Assembly: GCA_036873755.1 (NCBI GenBank) | Contig: JAVTVY010020624.1 | Span: 1-64,000, forward strand | Length of the DNA stretch: 64,000 bases | DNA from: Hanleya hanleyi | Taxonomy: Eukaryota > Mollusca > Polyplacophora > Lepidopleurida > Hanleyidae | Reading direction: 5' to 3' | Part shown: positions 45,386 to 57,300 of the stretch, piece after piece | How the letters are laid out: each line of letters opens with the position of its first letter | How positions within the stretch are numbered: the first letter of the stretch is position 1 | Position numbers and translations under genes: made by a program | Notes under the pieces: model-generated | The model's input: the letters and a program-made list of their open reading frames with translations, nothing else | The model's database searches: none | What the model was told of the DNA's origin: nothing

Positions 45386-46794
45386 TGCTCTACATGTATG
45401 CTTTCAATACTGCTGCACCTTTGGCGGGTCATCCAAGGCGAGATGTTGGGGTTCTCAGAACGCTTGTTCTCATCATGACCCGTTTCTATTTCTAGACGAT
45501 GGGCACATATCCTTAGCTCACACATGCCCTGTCGATAGTTGGAATTGATTTCTTACTGTTTGCAAATATTCAGGCATATTGTAATCATAAAATCTATGTT
45601 TGTAGAACAAGGGTTTATCTGATTGCTGAAGTTTCTTAAAATTCTAATGTGTAATATAATCGCTGTGAACTGTTACCTATAAATTGTGTTTTTGTCATTT
45701 TTGCTCTATTGTATAACATAATCCTGTGTAACCCATTCTTCTCTGACAGCATGTCTTAAGAATCATAACATATATGGTTTAGCGATACAGTGATCAGCTG
45801 TTAAAATGCGGAATAATTGTTTTCAGTTAACCATACATCAGTAGATGTGATGGTGGTCCGGAAGATCAATTAATCACATTCATCTTCACTGCCGTGACAT
45901 TTTCATCATCAGTGTGGCAACAAATAGTGACCGAATCCGTGGCAGGGCCACTTGATCAGTTAAGTTTTTGCCACTTTGTTGTATTTAACGCGCGGCGCAG
46001 ATATTTGTTGTGACGAGAGAGTATTCAGAGAGTACGTAAGTTCAGCAGTGCACTGTTTATATATCTTCTTCATTTATTCTTATTTATGAGCCTGAAGCGT
46101 TACTAGGTTATGTTCTGGTGACTTTGTCGTATTTAAGGCGCAGCACAGAGATTTGTTGTGAAGTAAATAGGTTTCAGAACGTGTGATTTTCGCAGTACTG
46201 TACAACCAGCGCGTCTATACTACACACGGACATGGATTGACCTGGAGATTTTGTTGTTGGTGCTGTTATATTTTAACATAATAGAAAATAGCGATGCGGA
46301 ATCTCAGCTTAGTTCATAAGCTCATGAAATTAAAAAAAAAAGCTCGTTAGGTCGCCTGTCGAGATAATAACAATAACAACATTTGTCACAATCTTCTTCA
46401 CCCTCAGCGCAAACATCATATGTTTGATCTCTAGTCCCTAATTTCGAGTACAAATACATAAACTGTGTGCTGATATATTACATGTATTAGATTTCTGACA
46501 GCCATTTTGAATTTTGTCCTTCAGCAGAAATTGCCAAATTTTTTACACGGTTTCCCAGGCCCATTTTTGGTCAACACAGTTTTCGGGCGATACAAAAACA
46601 GCCTTACCAAGTAGTAATGGAAACTGGTCACAGAATCTATTCATTTTCCTCTGCTATCTTCTTTTTTCTCCCGGTCTCTCTCTCTCTCTCTCTCTCATCT
46701 CTCTCTTGGCCGATTAAGCTTTTTTCTGGGCTGGTTAAATCACCCTCCCCCTCCCCCTTTTGAGTACCGTACGGTAGATTTAAATTTTCCACGC
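45386..46794. other. No gene recognised
   Basis: Mostly unique sequence with no supported exon. A CT repeat lies at about 46675-46697. Two TTTGTCGTATTTAA/GCGC...AGATTTGTTGTGA segments near 45975 and 46125 look like a short diverged duplication. Confidence 0.4.
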
Positions 46795-47475
46795 CTGTTA
46801 CAGTACTTATGGGGCACATTAATCCTGTGACGGTAGTTTCTACCCCAGAGAACCCAGTCCCATTCTGTAGCTCCTCAATTAAGCCTCATCCCACCAAATA
46901 ACTTCATATACCGGTATTCTGAAAGTTTACATCACTGAGCACATTTAGGACACACCTGTTACCACTGGGGGTAATCCTTAGCCCCAGAGAACTCAACTCC
47001 ATTCTCTCTCTCCTGAACTAAGCGCCAACCACCCCATAACCTTATATATTCTGAAAGTTTACATCATTATACTATTATGGGACACATATTTTGACCCTGG
47101 GAGTAGTTCCCAATCCTAGGGAATGGACCCCTACCTCTATCTCCTGTAGCCTACTAATCCTTGCCCCAGCGCATATATCCTATATATTCTGAGAGATTAA
47201 GTCATTGTACACTTATGGGACCCATCCATTATCATTGGGAGATAGTCTTCACCCCGACGAAGCTTAACCTCACCCGCTATATCCTGAACTAAACTTTGTC
47301 CAGCTCATAAATGCATTCTGAAAGCTTTCACCATTGAGCACTCATTGGGTACATCCATTGCTACCGGGAGGGGGTACCCACGCCCGAATAGCTGAGCGCC
47401 AGCCTCAATCTCCCGAAATACGCCAAAAAGTGATATATGATGAAAGCCCACATCATTGAACACTTACTTTACCAA
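46795..47475. repeat. Diverged tandem repeat of ~135-bp units, about five copies
   Basis: Each unit has ATTCTGAAAGTTTACATCAT, a GAGCACTTATGGGACACA-like word, a CCCCAGAGAACTCA-like word and CTATCTCCTGAACTAA. Copies start near 46800, 46917, 47050, 47190 and 47315. It lies just upstream of gene E. Confidence 0.75.
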
Positions 47476-48024
47476 TCCTAACACGACACTAACTGTATGT
47501 AGTCTATGCAGCATGTAATCCCTGACTGATTCTGTCATCTAACTGTATTCTCATGTAGTTTTACAAAACAATTTCAATGCATTTTTGTGTGAACAACACA
47601 ATCACGTGTAACATGCTCATCCTTCAGCTCCAGAACGTATACCTGTGTGACCTTTCTGACCGTAGTTCACCTTGATCGGTGACGAGGCATTGTCATTGAT
47701 CCATTTATTGGCGAGGACATGGGGACAAGGTTAGGTGATCACCGTGTATTGGTGATGGGACCTGATCATCGTCAATCAACGATGAGAATCCATGGTTGTA
47801 GATTTGAGTTTATCCCCTTTGGTGATTATGGAATAGCATATAGATGATAACCCCAATGGTAAATTCATTGTTTCACTGATCGTGCTCATCAGGTGTTATC
47901 TTCAAATACGATTAACAAATCCATAGAACCAAGCACAACTAGTCTTGGGCAACTTACTATAGGCTTTGTTGACTCGTATTGCCATTTATTTCATTTAGGA
48001 CTGAATCCTTTGCACAGAGAAAAC

Positions 48025-48270
48025 ATGGAAGACATATCAATAAAAGTGGAGCCGTTTGACGAAGATACCTATTTCGTGGTACAGGGTGATTTATCGGGCC
48101 ATCCAAGTGAACATTTATGTGTGAAGAAGGAACCGTGGATCCAGAGCAATGCTATCACAGGAGGTCTTGATGTAACGACAGCCGTGACGAAAGAAGAACC
48201 AGGTGACTTGCTAGACGAGGCTGGATACTCAACCAAAGTTGCTGACATCAAACTTGGACCATTAGAACAA
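48025..48270 (+). CDS. Zinc-finger gene E, exon 1 (acidic N-terminal exon)
   Basis: 82 codons ending at CAA|GTAAGT (donor at 48271). The start ATG at 48025 was chosen because its product, MEDISIKVEPFDEDTY, aligns with the first residues of exon 1 of genes A and D; the frame is open upstream to 47893, but that part has no counterpart. VKVEP- and VKKEP-type motifs fit SUMO sites, and the exon ends DIKLGPLEQ, like FKQ in A and D. It is on the opposite strand to A and D. Confidence 0.7.
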
Positions 48271-48662
48271 GTAAGTTGTGATTTGGCGCCCCTTTGGGAA
48301 ATACATGGATTGTGTAAAACATTTTGTGCTAGAACAGTTACTTAAAAGAACAAGAGCAAGAAACTGTTTATTATTACCAGCAACAACATATATTACTAGT
48401 ACTTCAAGATCCTCATGGTACTCATGATATGAACAGTCACAATCAAAGCGTGACTGAGATACATCATTCTTTAGATGACGACTTTACAGCGAATATTATG
48501 GATTAAGAATACTGATCAGCGATACGGATTTGATATTATTGGAACATCATGATGTCTTGCCGGCATCATTGAAAACTGTTCACCTCTTCTCTCTTGCAGG
48601 AAACAAGCCTATGTTTATGTATACTATGATTGTCTTTTTGAATTTGGTGCTATTACTATGGA

Positions 48663-48757
48663 ATATGGAATAGGTCTTTGGATTATGGACGCGGATATTC
48701 TTTAATGGACGACGGCTGAATTATGAATGACGGACCAGACGCTTGTGATTGGCTTGC
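48663..48757. repeat. Dispersed ~105-bp repeat, copy 2
   Basis: Nearly identical to 1137-1243; it lies within the intron of gene E. Confidence 0.8.
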
Positions 48758-48915
48758 AGTGCAGTGAGTTCCCAAGTGGCTCTTTTACACTCCCCACCTA
48801 TGTAATCAACAAACGACACACAGCGGCTTGTGAGAATTACTAATTATCCACAATTTTTGCTTTGTGACAAAAACGATCAATTGAGTTACATGTATTGGTG
48901 TGGTGATTTTTATAG

Positions 48916-49470
48916 GGTAATACTGACAACAGCCCAGACCCTACAGAGGAGATGAGAGGTGATGAAGATGTTAATGTACTGACCATGGTAACAGACAGAC
49001 CATACCCAGTGACCTTGTACCAGGTTGATCCCCAAATAAGGAATAATGCTGGTACAACTATTGAACGGTTGGAGAACGATAACCTGGAACTACATACTGA
49101 TCACGTAGAAATGAAGAGTGCAAACATCGTAATAACTGAAGAACCCTCACGCAAGTCAACTTTATTTCCACCAAGAAGGATGAAAAAATCTAAACCTGGA
49201 GAAAAATCACACAAATGTTCACACTGCTCTTATAGCTGTGTTAGCAGAAGAGATCTGCAGAGGCATGACAGAATTCATACTGGTGAAAAGCCTTACAAAT
49301 GTTCTATGTGCTCGTTTAGCTCTGCGTGGAAATGTAATCTTGAGAGTCATAAACGAATTCATACTAGTGAAAAGCCTCATAAATGTTCTATGTGCTCGTA
49401 TAGCTCTGTACGGAGAGATAATCTTGAACAGCATATAAAAACGGTGCATTTACCGTTATTGCATTATTAA
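48916..49470 (+). CDS. Zinc-finger gene E, exon 2: DRPYPVTLYQVD motif plus three C2H2 fingers
   Basis: Acceptor TTTTTATAG then GGT, phase 0 with exon 1 over a 645-base intron, giving about 266 residues. The order is GNTDNSPDPTEEMRGD, then DRPYPVTLYQVDPQIRNN, a charged linker, then three complete fingers: HKCSHCSYSC...HDRIH, YKCSMCSFSS...HKRIH and HKCSMCSYSS...HIKTVH, with a short tail and stop. The intact frame, short array and shared N-terminal layout suggest a working, perhaps more ancestral, member of the family. By family, a nuclear DNA-binding protein. Confidence 0.75.
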   Translation, partial: GNTDNSPDPTEEMRGDEDVNVLTMVTDRPYPVTLYQVDPQIRNNAGTTIERLENDNLELHTDHVEMKSANIVITEEPSRKSTLFPPRRMKKSKPGEKSHKCSHCSYSCVSRRDLQRHDRIHTGEKPYKCSMCSFSSAWKCNLESHKRIHTSEKPHKCSMCSYSSVRRDNLEQHIKTVHLPLLHY

Positions 49471-51517
49471 ATACCGGTACCAGTACTTGCAAGTGTGTCG
49501 ATTGTCATTGTTATCTGGTGTTATCTGGTTCTCCTGAAGTGCTCAATGGTCTCCTAGCCACGCAAGATTTATCCCCCTTATAGAATGTTCTCTGGTCGTG
49601 TGCCGTGCTGTGATGTGCCGCTTGGTCGCGCCAGTATCCGTTCTGTGGTGTGCCGTTTTCCCCACTTGGAATTATATATTTTGCCTAGGACAATATACGG
49701 ATAGGTCTTATTTTGGTATATTTTGCTGCACAAAATAATCGTTGTTATACAATTATATGTGGCAACGTATACATTTGATTTGATCACATAAAATCAATTT
49801 TGAGGTAGATGAGACTTTTAGGGAGAGACTATAAGATTGTATGACTGGAGAAATCACAAATAGAATAGAATCGTTTATTTGCGTAAAAGTTGTGCCCATC
49901 AGAGCTAACACGCAATCATACACACATTTAAACACGATAAAACATATATGACTACAAACATCAGACAGCAGATAAAACATGCAAATATATAAAGGGTTTC
50001 CATTTACCCGAAATTAAAATACCCGTGAGTGAGGTGTATATATATTTATATGTACATTAACCCAAGAGGCTGAAACAGTTGTAGACAAATTTTGCGATTG
50101 TTTTAGCCATGATAAAATTTGACCCAAATACGAATTACGGAGAAAATACCAATAAGAAGCTATATTCATTTAAGTTTATAGCCACTTATAATCGTAATCT
50201 ATTGTAAATTAGCCAAGTCTTCACTAAATGTAATGAACGTAATCCGGTATAATTAATCAGGTCATTATTACTATGATCAGAGGTCTTGTGGAGCGTCAAT
50301 CTGCCGGTTACGCGGTCAGCGGGAATCCAAACTGCATAAGCCGCCGTCTGAAGTGCCGAGTGTTCCCTGATGTGCCCCTGTGCGTTAATAAAACGTCCCC
50401 TGAAGTGCCCAGTGGTCTCCTAGCCACGCAAGATTTACCCCCCTTATAGAACGTTCTCTGCCGTGCCGTGCTGTGGTGTGCCGCGTGCTCTGATGTGCCG
50501 TAAGATTTTGAACCCTGTTGGATGAAAAGCCTCTCAACCAGGTCAAGGCAGCCGGCAACATGAGATATGACTTTCGTCTACATACCCAAAATAACGGAGA
50601 TGGTCTCTTTTCTCACTACTAACACAGTCGAACAGTTGAGCGAACATGTGCAGACGGCAGCTCCATGTGCCAGATCACGTGGTTCACAGACGCTGAGGTT
50701 AACGTGCTGTCGTGAGGAAATTCGAGTTGTGCTATTTGCAATTTCGACGAAACTCCACTGTCTCTTCACAAATCTCAAGAAGGTAGAATGCAGTTCATTT
50801 TTATTTGGGGTACCAGACTGTTTTCTCCCGTACAAATCATAAATAACGAAACAATGGACCACAAGGAAGATAGCCGGCCTCAAATTCGGGTTTTGGCCGA
50901 AGTATCGTCGAATCTGGGTGAGTAGTGTTTCATCTATTCTCAAGGTACCCATGGCCATAGCGTCAATTTTTGTTTTCTCTTTCGACTTACGCAAATGAAA
51001 TTGGTCAGATATATTTCTGCAAATAGCACAAGATCAAAATACCATGATAAAATGACGAGATAGTTTTGTTTCAGGATTGCTTCCCCTGCCGTGTAATGCT
51101 TTAGAATACGCTAGTTCTCCTAGTTCTGAATCCGGCCGCTTCAGTGCTGGTGTGCTATTCCAGTGTTTAAGGGACCGTGTGTAATTCTCCACGTTTTGGC
51201 AGTATTTGTGAGGTATGAGCGAATTTGTACCAAAAAACAAATATTATTATCCCCATTTTTTCAAAAGAAAAAAAGAAGGCCACAAGAATATTTCTTTACA
51301 TAGTCAATAATTTTGTTGTCCGATTATTATTATTATTTTTATATATAATTGAGTTATTTTAAAAGTATTTTATTTTTTGCAATCATTGTGTCGGGTTTGA
51401 GAGCATCAGTCATCAGTTTTCAAGCAATCACAAGATATGTTGAAATTAAATCAAGTCGTCAGGCCTACAGGCAACAAGGAATGGAAGCAGTCTTCTCGAG
51501 GGGATGGGGGGTGGGTT
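49471..51517. other. No gene recognised; contains a repeated GTGCCG-rich segment
   Basis: 49528-49632 and 50394-50510 are direct copies (landmarks GGTCTCCTAGCCACGCAAGA, CCCCCTTATAGAA, GTGCCGTGCTGTG). A 138-codon minus-strand frame at 50578-50994 has no recognisable domain. The rest shows no supported exon. Confidence 0.5.
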
Positions 51518-51614
51518 AGTTCAACAAGCTGAACCCTGCCGACATTTAATTTTGTGGTGACAATGCATTGTCAATCACAAAATTAAATGTCAGCAAGTTT
51601 AAGCTTGTTGAACT
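51518..51614. repeat. Long near-perfect hairpin
   Basis: Three nested inverted pairs: AGTTCAACAAGCT/AGCTTGTTGAACT, GACATTTAATTTTGTG/CACAAAATTAAATGTC, and the central palindrome TGACAATGCATTGTCA at 51558-51573. Only about ten unpaired bases lie between the outer two pairs on each side. It could be a small fold-back element or a hairpin RNA source. Confidence 0.8.
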
Positions 51615-52879
51615 ACGGGCTTGAGATCGAATCTCGTACAGATCAAATCTCGTACACGTCGCACGTGCGCGCGTTCAGAGCACGTGGTGACTTTCTATGT
51701 GGATTGCTTATGTGCGGAGGTGAAGGTTAATTTGTCTGTCAAAATTTCTACTTTTTGGTATAATTGGAAGTATATTTTATTTATTTTTAATTGTTTTCCG
51801 GGGCATACTTACTTCTGGTTTCCATCACACGGGAAGTCCATTTTATCGCCAACCGATATAGGTACGGTAACATGATTGATGACCATGCATGTTCATTCAA
51901 CGAAAGCCAGACGACAATCCCATTTCGACAGCTGTGTTTATGTCATGTGACACGGGACGCAGCCATTGCTTTTGTTCGACCGCCCCTGCCTATCTCCGAA
52001 CGAATGTTCACAGTGAAATGGCGGCAAACTCACATTTCCAGTAAATCATCTTCCGGTTGAATTTTTCGTCATGAAATAGCATACAAATATACCAATCTAT
52101 ATATTTTTGAAACGAGTATTTCTTCAGGATTCCAAATATTGACGGTCGAAGAGTTATACTTCCGATCGATGACTGCCGAAGATTTTCCGGAGATAAAAAA
52201 AATCTCGTTTTTCGTCCAAATAACGACAGTCGCTGTTCAGCCTTTCATTGTGAACAGGTCAGATTGATAAGTTGTCCAATTAGTATATATTATTTCTTCT
52301 AAAACTACTCAAATAAATTTTTTAAGTGCACGAACGCTGATATTTACAACAATTCAGCATAAAATTGCGACTTTCGTCTGCTGTACGAGAATTGCTCTCC
52401 CTCGTGGGTTAGAGGTACCTAAAAAGTCGAGTTAATAACTGCTCTCGCACGTGCAGGGAAAGGTCACGTAACCCGCAAAACTCCTCGCGGGGAAGGGTCT
52501 TGATCCCAGCACTAACCAGGTCAGTTTTTGTGTCTCTCAAGAAATTACTTTTATATAAAATTGAAATAAACCGTGAAAAGTGTACGAGATCTGATCCCGA
52601 AGCCGTAGGGGGTGGGTGTGATTGTTTATGCAAAATGTCTGTAAATTGCTTTGGGCTTCCCTGGAAAGGGGGGGGGGGCAGATTTAGAATTGCTGGGACT
52701 GATGGCCATGATGTTCATATCGTAGTTTTGGAGGGTGAATTAGTTACGCATAGAACAAAAGAAAACTGTATTATTTTTTCCACTGAAGTATCCCATAATA
52801 AAGCTACAGTGTTGAAGTTTGATCTTAAGTAGACCACTGGTAACCATAATTTACAGGAAAGCCAGAAGATTAAAATGTT

Positions 52880-54302
52880 TGTTCACTAACTAATATCACT
52901 GGTGTCTGTCCACATTCGATGTAACATTAGCAACATCAAAAATATATGAAAATGTGTTCTAAAACAGAACCATAATATGATTGAATGATTTTGTTATAAA
53001 ATTGTCCACTGTTGTGGCTAATTTGATGTCCGTATGAAGATAAAATATTTTGAATTTCAACTGAAATCAGCATACAGAATGTCGCTAATGTTTCGCCTTG
53101 CAAAACGTCTGTCCTACTTTGTGTAACATTAGCAACATCACAATTATTCTCCAGTTTAAATATCAGAACCTTTAGAAAGCCTTTTATCCCAATTCTTGGT
53201 TTCTAATATAACAGTTCAACTTCTAAAACAGCTGCGAGCATTGAAAATTTCAACTGAAGCTTCAAGAATCTTTTTTTCTCTTATCTGTCCACAATGTGAA
53301 ACATTAGCAACATTGAAACATTAGCAACACTACCAATTATAATTTTTATCTATTAAAAATGTTAATAGATTATTTGGCTCAGTAAAACCGGACAGATCAT
53401 CTATATTGTGATAAAAACACTTTTAATTTGGATTATTTTATTTTCCTGCCCAATATTAGTTGAAAACGTGCCTGCAGGATGTGGACAGACGTTTTATAGC
53501 TAATGTTACATTTGTCTGTCCACATGTAACGTTAGCAACAAATGGAGAATGCCAAAAATAATGTACTTGCATAATCAGTTTACTAAATTCATGATGAAAA
53601 GAACAAATCTAAACTGTGATAATTATCAAGGTAAAGCTATCAGCAAAATCAGTTGCTTTTGATGAAATAAAAGCAAATGAAGACAAATGTCTGTCCACCA
53701 TGTCTGTCCTGTAACACCGATTTTCACTAAAATTTCTATATAAATTGCTACAATTCAGTAAATATGCAGATGAGATGAGTTTCCTGCTTGTTTTTCTTCA
53801 AGAAACTACAGCCTTGATAGCTGATTCTGTTCTATGCGAGAAATATTTTCTTTTTAAAACGAGTCTATGTTGCTAACGATTCAAAATGTCTGTCCACCTG
53901 TAACATTAGCAACATACTTTAATGTCCATTTGTTGCACTACCGAATCCTCTGGGACATAAAGAAAATAATGGATCATCAATATATCTTCAGAGTTATCAT
54001 TTTAACATATTAAAGTTGGCCATTGTGTCCCATAAATCTATTGAACAGTTGTTAATTGTTGTCACTTACACAAGCATGTCTGTCCACATGTAACATTAGC
54101 AACACAATTTTAACCAAAAGAAGGAAATTTTCTCATAGTAATATTTAAATCAAGATGTCAGCACTGAATTGTTTAGGCTTATTTGTGTATTTACATTTAG
54201 ATATAAACTTTGGAAAGCAGATAATGATGATAATCATTAACATATATTTAATTTTAGGAAATTAATGTTGCTAATGTTACACAATGTCTGTCCACATGTA
54301 AC
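52880..54302 (+). repeat. Array of a palindromic motif spaced about every 190 bp
   Basis: CTGTCCAC followed by GTAACATTAGCAACA (or close) starts at 52906, 53109, 53285, 53516, 53691, 53890, 54080 and 54288, spacing 175-231. Several copies are preceded by the inverse, TGTTGCTAATGTTAC, so the unit folds as a hairpin around GTCTGTCCACAT. The ~150 bases between motifs are not obviously similar to each other. It resumes after the LINE at 58151-58330. Confidence 0.8.
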
Positions 54303-57300
54303 AAATACAAATACAAATACAAAGTTTATTTAGACTCAGAGGTACAATATTGATAACACTAGCTCATTAGGAGCTAATAAATCTGAGTATCAAGACAAGT
54401 TAAATAGATAAATAAAATAACAATATAAACATTAGTATCTACATATATTAAAACTTTTAAAACTGTGTTTATCGACTAGCATAAATATCACAGATACAAG
54501 TATAGTGTCACTGTAGAGTGGTATACACTTACGCTATATCACAGATAAAAAAAAAAAAAAATATTGGGAACATGCATTACTGACTGGTTTAATACTGTGA
54601 TATCTGAATAGTTAACCCCCACAAATATTACATTTACATTGAACACCATTCCATAGCTTAATCATTCTTCGAAATACCTTAATATCAGTTGTGATTCGTA
54701 GTTCGTTCGGGAGTTCATTCCAGATTTTTGCACCAAAATCTGTAAAAGAGTGTTGACCAGCCTTGATGGTTCTACAATGGCTTCTAGCTAGCTTATTGGA
54801 GTTCCTTAAGTTATACAAATTAGATCGTACATTAAACATGTCATTAAGATACTCCGGATTCATTTTATTTACACTTCTGAAAACCTCAACTGCGATATTT
54901 CGCAGTCGCGCTACTTCTAGGCTAGGTAAATTCGCCCTTTCGAGTAGGGAAACATAGTTCGCAGTGAAATCCTGGAACACAAACTTTAGAGCTCTGTACT
55001 GTACTTTTTCCAATTTTTTGGTATTAGTTGAGCCACAAAAATGCCAGACTGCTGGACAGTATCTAAAATTTGACAAAATAAATGACTTGTAAATAGTTAA
55101 ACGTGATGCTTGATCCAGGTTTTTTGCAAGCCTTCTCAGTACATTTAATTGCTTGCAAGCGTTTTTGATAATACTAGATACGTGTACATCAAACTTCAGG
55201 CAGTTGTCTAACTGCACACCCAAGAGCTTAGCATTTTGGGTGCTGTTAACAGAGTTGTCGTTTATCTGGAGAGTAGTCTCCCCTTTCTCACCAGATATCA
55301 GAATCTGAAATTTGGACGGGTTTGCCTGCATTTCATTACAGTTACACCAGTTTATCACATTTGAGCTTGCAGACTTTAATTTACGTACAACTTCAGGTTT
55401 GCTACAACCACTAACTAAGACAGAGTTGTCGTCCGCATAATTAAAGGGCTTTCCCTCAGTAATACAGTATAAAATGTCGTTAATAAAAATGTTAAAAATC
55501 ATGGGTCCCAAAATAGACCCCTGGGGCACGCCCTTTCTGATAGTGTCCCAGGTACTTTTTGCTGAGGCTACCTTAACACACTGTTTACGATTGGACAGAT
55601 AGTCCGCCAAAATTGTTGTAGCACTATCAGAAAGCCCATATGCTTTAAGTTTAGCAATAATGAGTGAGTGAGGTAGGCAGTCAAAAGCTTTTGACAGATC
55701 AACAAGTAGTAATCCCACTAATTTGTTCTTCTCAATTTCCTTTCGCCATGCCTCACACACCCCTAACAATACATGCTGACAGCTATAACCAGCTCTAAAT
55801 CCAGAAACAAGTGGATTTAAAATAAACTCATTAAATTTTTGAAGCTGTATATGAAGTAGTTTCTCTAATATTTTAGAAGAGCTTGTCAAGATGCTGACAG
55901 GTCTATAATTCTGTCTTTCTAATGGATCACCTTTCTTAAATATAGGTGAAACCATAGCTATTTTGGCACCAGAAGGAAACTGGCAGGTGTCAATGCATTT
56001 ATTAAAAATGGAGCAGAAAGAGGGTGCTATAATATCCCGAGCAATTTTTAGGATTTTACCAGGGATATTGTCACTGCCAGTTGCCTTTGTGGTGTCTATA
56101 TCACACAGAACTTTAGTCACATCTTCCGTAGTAGTATAGGTGAAAGCAAAAGAAGACTGTTGCAGACACTTAGTTTTGATATCCAATATACTAGGGTGAC
56201 TTTCATGATAGTTAACAGATGCTTTCACAAAGCTAGTTGTATCATAACAATCACTCACTTTTGGTAGGTTCTTGTCAGTACCTATATCGTCAGCTACCGA
56301 GAGGTAATAGTTATTCATAGTCTCTGCAATGTCAGATTGATTGTTTATTATATCACCCTCCTCCCGTATCATGAGGAAAGTACCAGATTTGTTCGTTGTA
56401 GAAATAAAGGGCTTAATTGTCTTCCAGAAGTCCATGTTCTTTGCACCACCATTGCATCGTTCGGCGAAATATGTCTTTATAGACTTCCGTCGAAGTTTTG
56501 TCACCAAATTTCTGTGCGTTCTATACTGTTCCCATAGTCTATCACTCCTTGGGGTTTTTTTTAGTTTGTTTCTCATCCGGGCTTTATTACGAATAGCTTT
56601 TTTTAGGCTTTGATTCATGAATGGGGGCTCTTTTGCTCTCACAGTTTTTATTTTAAGAGGCGCATGTTTATCTAGCACATCACTGATCAGCTGTTCCTGA
56701 GCCCATAAACAATCACTGGGATCATCAAACACACTACACACATTAAATGGCACATTTGATAAGTCTTCCTTGAAAGACTTTTCATCAAAAATTTTATAGG
56801 ATCTGTAAATAATTTTACGTGGCGGTAGCCTAGGAGCTTTGGTTTTCATCACACATACCACCATGGAATGGCCATCACTAGAACCAATATCTATAACTTC
56901 AGTTTTTACAAAATTATCAGGCACTGTTGTTAAGGCTACATCCAACAGCGATGGACCAGCAGGAGAAAGAAATGTAGGAGAGGACACCATGTTTTCAAGA
57001 GAAAACAATTCCATAACTTCACACAGTGGTTTTCTTTTGTCCTCTCTCAGCATGTCAAAATTTAGGTCTCCTATTAGAAGAATATTTTCATACAGAGACA
57101 CTGCCTTTTCCAGAAAGGCTTCAGCATCAGCTTGAAAAACAGCATCTGACATGGATGGTGGCTTATAAGAAGCAAGAATAAGCCACGGTATTTTTCCGAA
57201 GAAAAGTTCACAGGCAATCAGCTCAGTCTGCCCTGTACCAAGGTCTTTTATAGGGCGTTGTGGAATATCCGATCTGATGTATAGCATCATGCCCCCACCA

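Noticed and set aside
52018..52040. Possible first coding exon ATGGCGGCAAACTCACATTT with a GTAAAT donor
   Set aside because: Good start context near CpG-rich sequence, but no downstream exon in phase was found.
52500..52832. 110-codon plus-strand frame containing a glycine run (WKGGGGR)
   Set aside because: The glycine run comes from a G homopolymer; a faint likeness to coronin-type sequence was considered but is too weak to claim.
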